This document shows positions 1 through 6,547 of a stretch of DNA of 9,563 nucleotides, piece after piece. A program made the translations under genes and the position numbers. Position 1 is the stretch's first letter, and the number at the start of each line of letters is the position of its first letter. The stretch comes from Cyanobacteria bacterium HKST-UBA02 (GTDB lineage Bacteria; Cyanobacteriota; Vampirovibrionia; Obscuribacterales; Obscuribacteraceae). Location: NCBI GenBank assembly GCA_020431945.1, contig JAGQHH010000167.1, forward strand, positions 1 through 9,563, written 5' to 3'. A model generated the notes under the pieces. It worked only from the letters and a program-made list of their open reading frames with translations, searched no databases and was not told where the DNA came from.

Positions 1-1346
1 TCAGGACCGATTTCCTGAATAAGGTCTTTTCCGGCAGACCGGGGAGCGCTCTTCTTTGTCGCCGACGGAATCAGATAGATGGCCGCAGCACCGGCCAGAA
101 CAGCTAACGAAAGAGCGAAGCCGACAACAAGAGCCGGTTTCTTTCGCGATCTCCCACTCTTTTTCTCGATCTCCCGTTCCGGTTCGGCAGGCGCTGTCCT
201 GATCTCGCCCAGGGCCCGGGCGAACTCGCTCATACTCTGAAACCGCTCCTCCGGTTCCTTCGCCAGCGCCTTCGTCACTGCTTCCCACAGTCCGGGTGGT
301 GGCGCCTCCTCCATATAGAGGGAAAGGTCAGGAACCGGCTCTCTGGCGTGCTTGCCCAGGACCTCCAGGGCGCTATTGCCTTCGAAGGGAGGCCTGCCGG
401 TAAGACATTGAAAGAGCACACAACCGAGACTGTAGACCTCGGATCGTGCATCGAATTGCTTACCGTCTGCCTGGTCCGGGCTCATATAAGCGGGGGTGCC
501 CGCCAGGGTCTGCGAACTGTTTTCGCTCTCGTTTCTCACCCTGGCAATTCCCCAGTCGAGGATTCGCACCGAGCCCTTCTCATCACCGCCGCCGCGTTCG
601 ATGAGAATATTGCCCGGTTTGATATCCCGGTGGAAGACACCGACCGCGTGCGCTCCGGAAAGAGCGTCGCAGACCTCGGTGATGAGGGGACAGGCGATTT
701 CCCATTTCAGTCGAACTTCCCGGGCGAGGATATTCTCGAGAGACTCGCCATCGACATATTCGAGGACCATGAACGGCGCACCGCCTCCGGTGACACCGAA
801 ATCGATGATCCGGACAATCGAGGGATGATTGAGACGGCTGGTGGCCCTGGCTTCCTCCTGGAAAGCGATGAATGTTCGGGGATCTTGAATATTGAGGATT
901 TTGACCGCTACATTATTGATTAGCAGCCTGTCCCGACACAGGTAGACCGAGCCGGTGCCGCCCTGACCGAGCAAACGCAGGGGTTTGTAGCGGTCCATGG
1001 GAAAGCTGCCTGGATCGAGAGGCAACTCTTCGCCGTCCTCGTCTTCGATTACGGCTAACATAGATATCTCTTCGCGATCGCTATCTACCGGAACCGCAAG
1101 CCCTTCCGATCTGTCACACTGGCAGAGGTCGGAGCGGAAGATGAACTGAGTAAAAGAGCCGTGACGGCCGGCCCCCACCCGCTTGCCGCAGCGGTTGCAG
1201 ATCTTGATACTGAGAGCCTGCTCGCCCGCCTCCGGGGACTGCCTGGAAAGATCGCAGGTGCAGAGCATGATCCACTGGGTCAGGCTTCCCTTGCTCCGGT
1301 CCTCTTTCGGGTAGAGGCAGGTGGGGCAGACTGGCGAATCGGTCAT
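1..1346 (-). CDS. Transmembrane eukaryotic-like Ser/Thr protein kinase with tandem Cys-rich (zinc-knuckle-like) N-terminus, 3'-truncated by window edge
   Basis: A Hanks-type kinase that phosphorylates Ser/Thr on partner proteins at the inner membrane; 448 codons are visible and the frame is open at the left edge. Residues 1-80 hold two copies of a CxxC...GS(L/F)TQ(W/F)I...CxCD motif (C7, C10, C29, C31; C50, C53, C75, C77), probably binding zinc. The kinase domain (about 120-382) has glycine loop LGQGGTGSVYL (126-136), VAVK Lys149, catalytic HRDIKPGN (H239, D241, N246) and Asp264 in DWG, replacing DFG. The APE motif reads SPD (289-291), and the subdomain IX Asp is Glu303. All residues needed for catalysis are present, so it is probably active. 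A basic stretch and one membrane helix (about 404-426) follow; the rest lies outside. The start at 1346 overlaps the HEAT gene's stop as ATGA, implying translational coupling. An internal ATG at 1061 would discard the Cys-rich head and is less likely. Confidence 0.93.
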   Translation of the reverse strand, partial: MTDSPVCPTCLYPKEDRSKGSLTQWIMLCTCDLSRQSPEAGEQALSIKICNRCGKRVGAGRHGSFTQFIFRSDLCQCDRSEGLAVPVDSDREEISMLAVIEDEDGEELPLDPGSFPMDRYKPLRLLGQGGTGSVYLCRDRLLINNVAVKILNIQDPRTFIAFQEEARATSRLNHPSIVRIIDFGVTGGGAPFMVLEYVDGESLENILAREVRLKWEIACPLITEVCDALSGAHAVGVFHRDIKPGNILIERGGGDEKGSVRILDWGIARVRNESENSSQTLAGTPAYMSPDQADGKQFDARSEVYSLGCVLFQCLTGRPPFEGNSALEVLGKHAREPVPDLSLYMEEAPPPGLWEAVTKALAKEPEERFQSMSEFARALGEIRTAPAEPEREIEKKSGRSRKKPALVVGFALSLAVLAGAAAIYLIPSATKKSAPRSAGKDLIQEIGP

Positions 1347-2425
1347 GGCTTGTCGAGATTCTCCAGGGCGGACTTCGCCAGTTTCACCGACTCCGGATCG
1401 CCTCTTTCGAGCTCTTTCTCAATGAGCGGACGGGCTTCCATTGCCGCGCTTCCCATATGCGCCAGATTGAGAAGGGCTCGCTGTCTTAGATAGGCGTTCT
1501 CGCTTTTCATCAGCTCGATCATGCGGGGCACCGCCGGTGCCGCTACCGGACCGAATTTGAAGAGATGGCAGAGGACCGCGGTGCCTACTTGCGGGTCGTC
1601 GATGAGACTGTAGACGCGGGCGAAGACCTCGGGATCGTCTGCACCGATGCTGCTCAGGGCGCAGATAGAGTGGGCCCTGATATTGTAGTCGCTTTCGGTC
1701 TCCATCATCTCATACAGCTTCGGCACCGCCTGCGAGGCGCTTTTGCCGTATGCTTTGAGACCGTAAGTGGTGGCATCGCGAACACGCAGATAATTGTCGT
1801 CGAGCTGCCTGGAAAGAGCCGGTACCACATCCTCATCCTCGGCATGCATCCGGCCGAGAGCCATGGCCGCTTCCGCCCGGATCGCCGGCGAGTCTCTGTC
1901 GCTCAGGGCGGCAAGAAGCGTCTGGACCATCTCTTTGCGTCTCGGGTCGCCGCCTGCAGAAGGTGGTATAGCGTCGATGGCGGCCCGACGAAGCCGATCG
2001 TTGGAACTGTTCCTTATAAGAGGAAGAAGAATCGGAACCAGCTCTTTTCCCTGATAGCGCGCCAGTGCCGAAAAGATAAGGAGATTCGTCTTGATCTCGG
2101 TATCCTTGACAGTGTTTATCATCTTCACTGCTCTTGCGCAGAGCGCACGGTCCGGTTTGTAATCCCGCTCTTGAAAAAGTAACGGCAAAACAGCAGCAGC
2201 GTTTTTGCCTGGCATATCCAAATTCGAGTCTGAGCCGCCATCGATTATGTCGAGCAGGGCCATGACTCTCGAGCTACTCAGGTCGCCATCCGAAAGAATG
2301 TCCCGGGCAATCTGGCCGGCATTGATCGCCTGTCCATCGATGGGCTGTTCTCTGGAGTCGCCGGGAAGCGGAACCGCGAGCGGCAATATCAGAGTGCCGA
2401 GCACGAGCAAGTACTTGATTGTCAT
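1343..2425 (-). CDS. Exported HEAT-repeat protein
   Basis: A 360-residue protein with an N-terminal signal-like segment (short basic start, hydrophobic core about 4-20, then a polar region; no lipobox Cys seen). Most of the rest (about 128-360) is helical repeats of HEAT/PBS-lyase type, with recurring patterns such as RLRRAAIDAI, AIRAEAAMALGRM, RVRDATTYGLKAYG and YLRQRALLNLAHMG. Such repeats form curved solenoids that bind proteins; no catalytic site is visible. It sits between the cysteine-hydrolase-like gene (27-nt gap) and the kinase (4-nt ATGA overlap), so it is probably co-expressed with them. A role as a periplasmic sensor or scaffold linked to the kinase is inference. The ATG at 2425 has no strong Shine-Dalgarno site, so coupling to the upstream gene is plausible. 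Confidence 0.88.
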   Translation of the reverse strand: MTIKYLLVLGTLILPLAVPLPGDSREQPIDGQAINAGQIARDILSDGDLSSSRVMALLDIIDGGSDSNLDMPGKNAAAVLPLLFQERDYKPDRALCARAVKMINTVKDTEIKTNLLIFSALARYQGKELVPILLPLIRNSSNDRLRRAAIDAIPPSAGGDPRRKEMVQTLLAALSDRDSPAIRAEAAMALGRMHAEDEDVVPALSRQLDDNYLRVRDATTYGLKAYGKSASQAVPKLYEMMETESDYNIRAHSICALSSIGADDPEVFARVYSLIDDPQVGTAVLCHLFKFGPVAAPAVPRMIELMKSENAYLRQRALLNLAHMGSAAMEARPLIEKELERGDPESVKLAKSALENLDKP

Positions 2426-2452
2426 TCCAGTGGGTCTCGGGAAGTCAACTCA

Positions 2453-3109
2453 TCATAGCGCAAAGAGCTTCATATTCCCGTATCTGGGTCGACCGTCACT
2501 CGTATAAAATTTCTCGTGGATATCCTGTCTGCGGACCGTGCCATTGTTGTTGTGGATTATATAGACACGATCTCCCTGTCTTTCCACGAAAGCAATATGG
2601 TTGCTTCCTCCGGGACCGTCGGTGCCCGAGATGAAACCGATGGGGCCCTGGGGGAACTTCGAGATGTCGAAATTGCCGTTGAGCTGTTGAGGGCGCCCGA
2701 AGTGGCTGCTCAGATAGCTGTTCATATCCTTCACCCGGATCTTGAAGTCCCGGGGACTCATGGCGCCCATGTCTATTAGCCATGTGCTGGCGGTGGAGGC
2801 ACATTTGAGACCGGCGGGCACATCGTCGCCGGCAAATTCCCGGGCATTGTCCGGCACGACATTGCCAAGCTTGCTCGAGCCGATGCTTTCGTGAGCCTCT
2901 CGGGCGAGATCACGGACCGAGAAGCCGCCTTTTCTGTAGCGAGCTTGCTCCAGGCGGGGCGCCCAGGTATCGCCGAGCAGAGCGGTGGCGACTTCGTCCG
3001 GCTTGTAGACCAGGTCGTGGACCGAGTCGCCGCCGTTATAAGCGCCGCCGTCTCCGGTATAGCCGCGCGCTTGAGTATTACCTTTGATATTAAGGGGCGG
3101 GATTTCCAT
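2453..3109 (-). CDS. Putative papain-fold (NlpC/P60- or CHAP-like) cysteine hydrolase
   Basis: A 218-residue protein whose C-terminal half looks like a papain-fold hydrolase. The only cysteine, Cys103, lies in KCASTASTWLIDMG at the start of a predicted helix, as a nucleophile would. His171 follows in SNHIAFVE, and a polar residue candidate (His186/Asn187) lies in IHNNNG after a beta strand. This Cys-strand/His-strand/Asn order is typical of peptidoglycan endopeptidases and amidases, but the family match is by eye. Residues 1-60 are Gly/Asn/Asp-rich and poorly structured. No signal peptide or membrane segment is seen, so how it would reach cell wall is unclear. An in-frame TGA lies two codons upstream of the ATG at 3109, fixing that as the earliest ATG start; the ribosome site is weak. 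It leads the minus-strand operon with the HEAT protein and kinase. Confidence 0.75.
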   Translation of the reverse strand: MEIPPLNIKGNTQARGYTGDGGAYNGGDSVHDLVYKPDEVATALLGDTWAPRLEQARYRKGGFSVRDLAREAHESIGSSKLGNVVPDNAREFAGDDVPAGLKCASTASTWLIDMGAMSPRDFKIRVKDMNSYLSSHFGRPQQLNGNFDISKFPQGPIGFISGTDGPGGSNHIAFVERQGDRVYIIHNNNGTVRRQDIHEKFYTSDGRPRYGNMKLFAL

Positions 3110-3273
3110 ATTTCAAAAAACTCTGATAGAAGGGCTATGGGGGCGTTTTTAATATAAAACTCCTGCGTTACTTCTGCGTGACATGATCGTGACCGGTCCG
3201 GCTTCCCCTTGCGAGCTCTGGTTTACCGGACCCAACTCTGGCACAATAGCTCCCTGTGCTCAGGAGAATTGCT
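3110..3273. promoter_or_regulatory. Divergent intergenic region with tandem 11-bp repeat and weak promoter elements
   Basis: This 164-bp gap separates the minus-strand operon from the S10 peptidase and must contain both promoters. TCCTGCGTTAC (3161-3171) is followed directly by TTCTGCGTGAC (3172-3182), matching at 9 of 11 positions. It lies four bases from a minus-strand -10-like TATATT (3156-3151) for which no good -35 is visible. An inverted repeat GGTCCGG (3195-3201) / CCGGACC (3226-3232) lies on the peptidase side. A weak extended -10-like TGGCACAAT (3239-3247) precedes the peptidase. These are visual matches only. Confidence 0.4.
3262..3266 (+). promoter_or_regulatory. Shine-Dalgarno site of the S10 peptidase (decides the start)
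   Basis: AGGAG ends seven bases before the ATG at 3274, ideal spacing. A GTG six codons upstream in the same frame (3256) has no such site and would lie upstream of the AGGAG, so 3274 is preferred. Confidence 0.8.
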
Positions 3274-4914
3274 ATGCCCAGAGGATTTTTTCTCTTTTTC
3301 GCTCTCATCTTAAGTTCGCTCATCATCTGCGCCGGCGGTCCGTTCTCAGCCGCGGCAGCCGCACAGAAGGAGGAAGGAGAATCAAAGAAAGAGACTAAAG
3401 AGAAGGAGCCTGTCCTTTCGGTGACCGAGCACACTGTCAGGATCGATGGCAGGGAGGTGAAATACAAGGCCACTGCCGGTTATATGCTGCTCAAGGATTT
3501 CGCCGACAAGAAAAAGAAAGGGAAGAAATCGGAGAGCGACAAGAGCGATGACAAGGACAGCAAAGAGCGAAAAACCAGGGCGAAGATCTTTTTCATCGCA
3601 TACACCAGAGAAGATGCCGGCAATTCCGACACACGACCGGTGACTTTCTCGTTCAACGGCGGACCCGGCTCTGCTTCGGTATGGCTCCATATGGGTGGTC
3701 TCGGTCCAAGACGAGCGGTGCTCACCGATCGGGGCGAAGCCCTGCCTCCCCCTTATCGTCTCGAGGACAATTCATTCTCCTGGCTGGACAAAACCGATCT
3801 GGTCTTTATCGATCCTGTCTCCACCGGCTACAGCCGCACCGAGCCGGGGGAGGACCCGAAGAGCTTCCATGGCTATAAAGAAGACATCGAGAGCGTCGGA
3901 GAATTCATCAGGCTCTATATCACCAGATACAAGCGCTGGTCCTCGCCCAAGGTCATCGTCGGCGAGAGCTACGGGACTACCAGAGCCGCCGGTCTCTCGG
4001 ACTTTCTCCAGCAGCGCTACGGCATCTATCTGAACGGCATCGCCCTGGTCTCTTCGGTGCTCAATTTCGCCACCCTGGATTTCTCCCCCAATAACGACAT
4101 GCCTTACGTTCTCTTCCTTCCTTCTTATACGGCTACTGCCTGGTATCACCGCAAGCTCGCCCCGGAGCTCCTGGAGCGACCTCTGCACGAAGTCTTGAAA
4201 GAAGCCGAGGATTTCGCCTCCGGCGACTATCTCCTGGCCCTTTTCAAAGGAGACAAGCTCGACACGGCCGGCAAAGATGAGATTGCCGGCCGTCTCTCGC
4301 GTCTCACCGGTCTCGATAGCGCCTATCTCAAGCGTCTCGATTGCCGGCTCACCGACTCGCTCTTTTTCACTCATCTACTGATGAACCAGAACCGTCAGGT
4401 GGGCAGATTCGACAGCCGTTTCACCGGGATCAGATTCAATCCGGGCACCGACCGAAACGATTTCGATCCCAGCTTTGAGGCGGTGAACGGGCCGTTCTCG
4501 GCGACCTTCAACGACTATGTCAGGCGCGAGCTCAAGTTCGAGAGCGATCTGCCCTATGAGACCCTGGCTGATGTCTGGCCCTGGAGCTTCAAACACGTCG
4601 AGAATCGTTATCTGAATGTCGCCGACGATCTCAGAAAGGCCATGACTCGCAATCCCTATCTGAAGGTCTGGATCTCCTCCGGCTATTACGATCTGGCCAC
4701 GCCTTATTTCGCCACCAGATATACCGTCGATCAGATGTCCCTGGATCCGACCATTGCCAGAAATATCAGCCTGACATTCTACGATGCCGGTCATATGCTC
4801 TATGTGCACAGACCATCCCTGGAGAAGTTCAAAGCCGATTTCGGCACATTTCTCGACAGCGCCGTCCTCCCTGACTCGGCGGTGGTACCGTCGGCGAAGC
4901 CCCGAAACAGATAA
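3274..4914 (+). CDS. Secreted serine carboxypeptidase, peptidase family S10
   Basis: An alpha/beta-hydrolase exopeptidase of 546 residues that removes C-terminal amino acids from peptides, probably in the periplasm or outside the cell. The N-terminus is a signal peptide: a short basic start, a hydrophobic core about 4-22 and an Ala-run before Gln, a plausible signal peptidase I site. Family signatures are clear: NGGPGSAS (128-135) forming the oxyanion region, nucleophile Ser232 in VGESYG, Asp473 in SGYYDLATPY, and His507 in DAGHMLYVH, giving a full Ser-Asp-His triad in the right order. A charged Lys/Ser/Asp-rich stretch (about 79-106) interrupts the N-terminal region and is probably a disordered surface loop. 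Length fits bacterial S10 members. It has its own promoter region and stands alone on its strand; its stop is one base from the convergent Nudix stop. Confidence 0.95.
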   Translation: MPRGFFLFFALILSSLIICAGGPFSAAAAAQKEEGESKKETKEKEPVLSVTEHTVRIDGREVKYKATAGYMLLKDFADKKKKGKKSESDKSDDKDSKERKTRAKIFFIAYTREDAGNSDTRPVTFSFNGGPGSASVWLHMGGLGPRRAVLTDRGEALPPPYRLEDNSFSWLDKTDLVFIDPVSTGYSRTEPGEDPKSFHGYKEDIESVGEFIRLYITRYKRWSSPKVIVGESYGTTRAAGLSDFLQQRYGIYLNGIALVSSVLNFATLDFSPNNDMPYVLFLPSYTATAWYHRKLAPELLERPLHEVLKEAEDFASGDYLLALFKGDKLDTAGKDEIAGRLSRLTGLDSAYLKRLDCRLTDSLFFTHLLMNQNRQVGRFDSRFTGIRFNPGTDRNDFDPSFEAVNGPFSATFNDYVRRELKFESDLPYETLADVWPWSFKHVENRYLNVADDLRKAMTRNPYLKVWISSGYYDLATPYFATRYTVDQMSLDPTIARNISLTFYDAGHMLYVHRPSLEKFKADFGTFLDSAVLPDSAVVPSAKPRNR

Positions 4915-4915
4915 G

Positions 4916-5311
4916 CTAAAGAGTCATCAGGTGGCGGCAGAAAGCCAGATCGCTCGGGGCGAGGTCCAGAGCGAGCAGTCCGGATCGCGGCACCCAGGCA
5001 AGCTCAGTATGCTCGAGCAGTACAGGCTCTCCTTCGGCCTCGACGATGGTGAAACAGATTACAAAACCCGAGGCAGGATCCGGTACTTTCAGAAGCACCT
5101 CGCCGACACTGCGCACGGTCAGGCAGAGCTCCTCCTTCAACTCTCTTGCGGCTGCCTGGGAGAGAGTCTCGTCGGTCTCGATTTTGCCTCCCGGGAACTC
5201 CCAGAGATCGCCATGTCTTTTCCGGGGCGGTCTGCGGCATAGCAGAAAGCGTCCCTGCCGCTCGATGACGGCAGCAAGGACCTGGGTCGGCTGGGTTTCA
5301 AATCTATCCAT
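4916..5311 (-). CDS. mutT: MutT-type Nudix hydrolase (8-oxo-dGTP diphosphatase-like)
   Basis: A 131-residue Nudix hydrolase, close in length to E. coli MutT. Such enzymes hydrolyse nucleoside diphosphate-X compounds; MutT itself clears 8-oxo-dGTP from the nucleotide pool in the cytoplasm. The Nudix box spans residues 42-64: Gly42, Glu48, then RELKEE (56-61) supplying the metal-binding glutamates. The final consensus Gly is Cys63. The flanking MutT-like features are VLAAVIERQGRFLLCRRP and WEFPGGK, which favour the MutT/8-oxo-dGTP branch over other Nudix families, although substrate cannot be proven from sequence. The ATG at 5311 has no Shine-Dalgarno site and lies about 10 bases from a -10-like TATATA, so the message may be leaderless. 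It is divergent from the J-domain operon and convergent with the S10 gene. Confidence 0.9.
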   Translation of the reverse strand: MDRFETQPTQVLAAVIERQGRFLLCRRPPRKRHGDLWEFPGGKIETDETLSQAAARELKEELCLTVRSVGEVLLKVPDPASGFVICFTIVEAEGEPVLLEHTELAWVPRSGLLALDLAPSDLAFCRHLMTL

Positions 5312-5320
5312 ATAAAGGTC

Positions 5321-5349
5321 TATATAAACGTCTAGTGAACGATCTGCAA
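5321..5349 (-). promoter_or_regulatory. Candidate promoter for the Nudix gene
   Basis: On the minus strand TTGCAG (5349-5344) is separated by 17 bases from TATATA (5326-5321). The expected transcription start would fall around 5313-5315, almost on the ATG (5311), suggesting a leaderless transcript. The -35 is only a partial match. Confidence 0.4.
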
Positions 5350-5368
5350 GTTGACTGTGCGGTCGCTA

Positions 5369-5398
5369 TTGACAAATTCTGTTTCCTGGGGATAGAAT
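5369..5398 (+). promoter_or_regulatory. Sigma70-type promoter for the J-domain/vWA/PurA-like operon
   Basis: A perfect -35 TTGACA (5369-5374) and a near-perfect -10 TAGAAT (5393-5398) are separated by 18 bases. The expected start is near 5405, giving a 5' leader of about 60 bases. The leader is A/T-rich and contains three overlapping AATTCAA words (5421-5438). This is the clearest promoter in the window and suggests steady, housekeeping-sigma transcription of the three genes. Confidence 0.75.
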
Positions 5399-5448
5399 AG
5401 TAAGCGTAAGAAATACGTTTAATTCAAATTCAATTCAAACCAAATCAG

Positions 5449-5457
5449 AAGGTGGTG
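5449..5457 (+). promoter_or_regulatory. Strong Shine-Dalgarno site of the J-domain gene
   Basis: AAGGTGGTG differs from the full anti-SD complement AAGGAGGTG at one base and ends eight bases before the ATG at 5466. Confidence 0.7.
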
Positions 5458-5465
5458 TATCGATC

Positions 5466-6545
5466 ATGCGCGACCTCAGTTCGCTCACAGCCAGGCAAAT
5501 CTTATCAGTAACCGAGCCCGAAAGCCTTTTCTCTTTCTGTGAGGTGACTGCCAGAAAAGAGTATCGGCAACTCATCCGTCTCTGGCATCCTGACTCTTCC
5601 GGGAACAGGACGGACACCGGTCGGGTAATCAATCATCTGGCCACTCTTTACAGGCAGGCAATCGCTGTCAGAAAGGCCGGTACCTGGCGCGAGCCGGTAG
5701 ACAAGGTGGAGTCCGAGGTCACCGGCAGGCGCCGATTCCTCCTGACCGACGGGTCCATAAGAGAATTCGACTATCTGCGCTCGCGCCCCTTCGAAGGTGG
5801 GCGTATGTTCATAGCCGAGCATGGGGTCTGTTTCGAAATCGATCGCGAATTCGAGGACCTCTACAGGCAGGCGGTGAAGCGTATCTTCAGCCTCAGCTTC
5901 GCGGATCGCGAGATGGCTTTGCAGATCGGTCCATGTCTTCCCGAGATCCTCGACTCTTTTGTCGCCCGCACCGGACCTGTTCTGATAGTGAGAAAGACAC
6001 CGGACCAGCTCCTTCTTGCCGACGTCCTCGAGCATTTCGGGGGCAGCATCAAGCCGGTGGAGCACCTGGGCTGGATCCTGAATGTTCTCTATAACATCGC
6101 CTGCTATCTGCAGTGGAGCGGTATCACCCACAATGCCATAGCCACAGACACTCTTTTCGTGTCGCCGATGCGGCACACCGGAATGCTCCTGGGAGGCTGG
6201 TGGTATTCGGCGCCTCTGAAAGAGAGGCTCCTGGCTCTGCCCAGCCGCTGTCTGGATTTTGCGCCTCCGGATATTGTCGCTCGCAAGCGTGCCGATATCA
6301 GGCTCGATCTCGAGTCGATCAAGGCTACAGGCCGTGAGCTCCTGGGGGACCGGAGCGGAGCACGCTTGCAGTTCGAGTCTGATGAAATTCCGGAAGCCCT
6401 GCGGGCCTGGCTTCTCTGCCCCACCACGGGCAGAGCCGAGAGCGACTATTTCACATTCAAGCATGAAGTGCTCACCGAAAGTTTCGGTGCGCCGAGATTC
6501 GTCAAGATGAGCCTGGACAGCCAGGCTCTTTACAGGGAGGGTTGA
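5466..6545 (+). CDS. J-domain protein fused to a degenerate protein-kinase-like domain
   Basis: A 359-residue protein. Residues about 5-68 form a J-domain: a helix ending in ARKEYRQLIRLW, the diagnostic HPD tripeptide (41-43), then helix III (INHLATLYRQA). J-domains stimulate the ATPase of Hsp70 (DnaK), so DnaK partnering is expected. The Gly/Phe and zinc regions of true DnaJ are absent. Residues about 110-300 resemble a decayed kinase: hinge-like PVLIVRKTPDQ (171-181), helices, then SGITHNAIATDTLFVSP (218-234) where the HRD catalytic loop would be (HNA in place of HRD), LLGGWW (241-246) in the DFG position, and a DLESIKATGRELLG (281-294) segment like helix F. No catalytic Asp or VAIK Lys is recognisable, so it is probably a pseudokinase. 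The J-domain call is firm; the kinase-like call is moderate. It is first gene of the three-gene operon. Confidence 0.85.
   Translation: MRDLSSLTARQILSVTEPESLFSFCEVTARKEYRQLIRLWHPDSSGNRTDTGRVINHLATLYRQAIAVRKAGTWREPVDKVESEVTGRRRFLLTDGSIREFDYLRSRPFEGGRMFIAEHGVCFEIDREFEDLYRQAVKRIFSLSFADREMALQIGPCLPEILDSFVARTGPVLIVRKTPDQLLLADVLEHFGGSIKPVEHLGWILNVLYNIACYLQWSGITHNAIATDTLFVSPMRHTGMLLGGWWYSAPLKERLLALPSRCLDFAPPDIVARKRADIRLDLESIKATGRELLGDRSGARLQFESDEIPEALRAWLLCPTTGRAESDYFTFKHEVLTESFGAPRFVKMSLDSQALYREG
6534..6540 (+). promoter_or_regulatory. Shine-Dalgarno site of the vWA gene (decides the start)
   Basis: AGGGAGG lies inside the end of the J-domain gene and is seven bases before ATG 6548. A TTG at 6542, two codons upstream, is too close to this site, so 6548 is the better start. 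Confidence 0.8.
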
Positions 6546-6547
6546 TC

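Noticed and set aside
348..923. Plus-strand open frame opposite the kinase
   Set aside because: Fully antisense to the catalytic domain of a clear kinase; no start signal or domain.
3195..3232. GGTCCGG/CCGGACC inverted repeat as a terminator
   Set aside because: Seven-bp arms with a 24-base loop and no T-tract, between divergent starts where no transcript should end; at most an operator.
3256..3273. Upstream GTG start for the S10 peptidase
   Set aside because: It lies before the AGGAG that is ideally placed for ATG 3274, and the signal peptide is complete from 3274.
5505..6464. Minus-strand open frame (319 codons) opposite the J-domain gene
   Set aside because: The plus strand has a promoter, Shine-Dalgarno site and HPD motif; the antisense product shows no domain.
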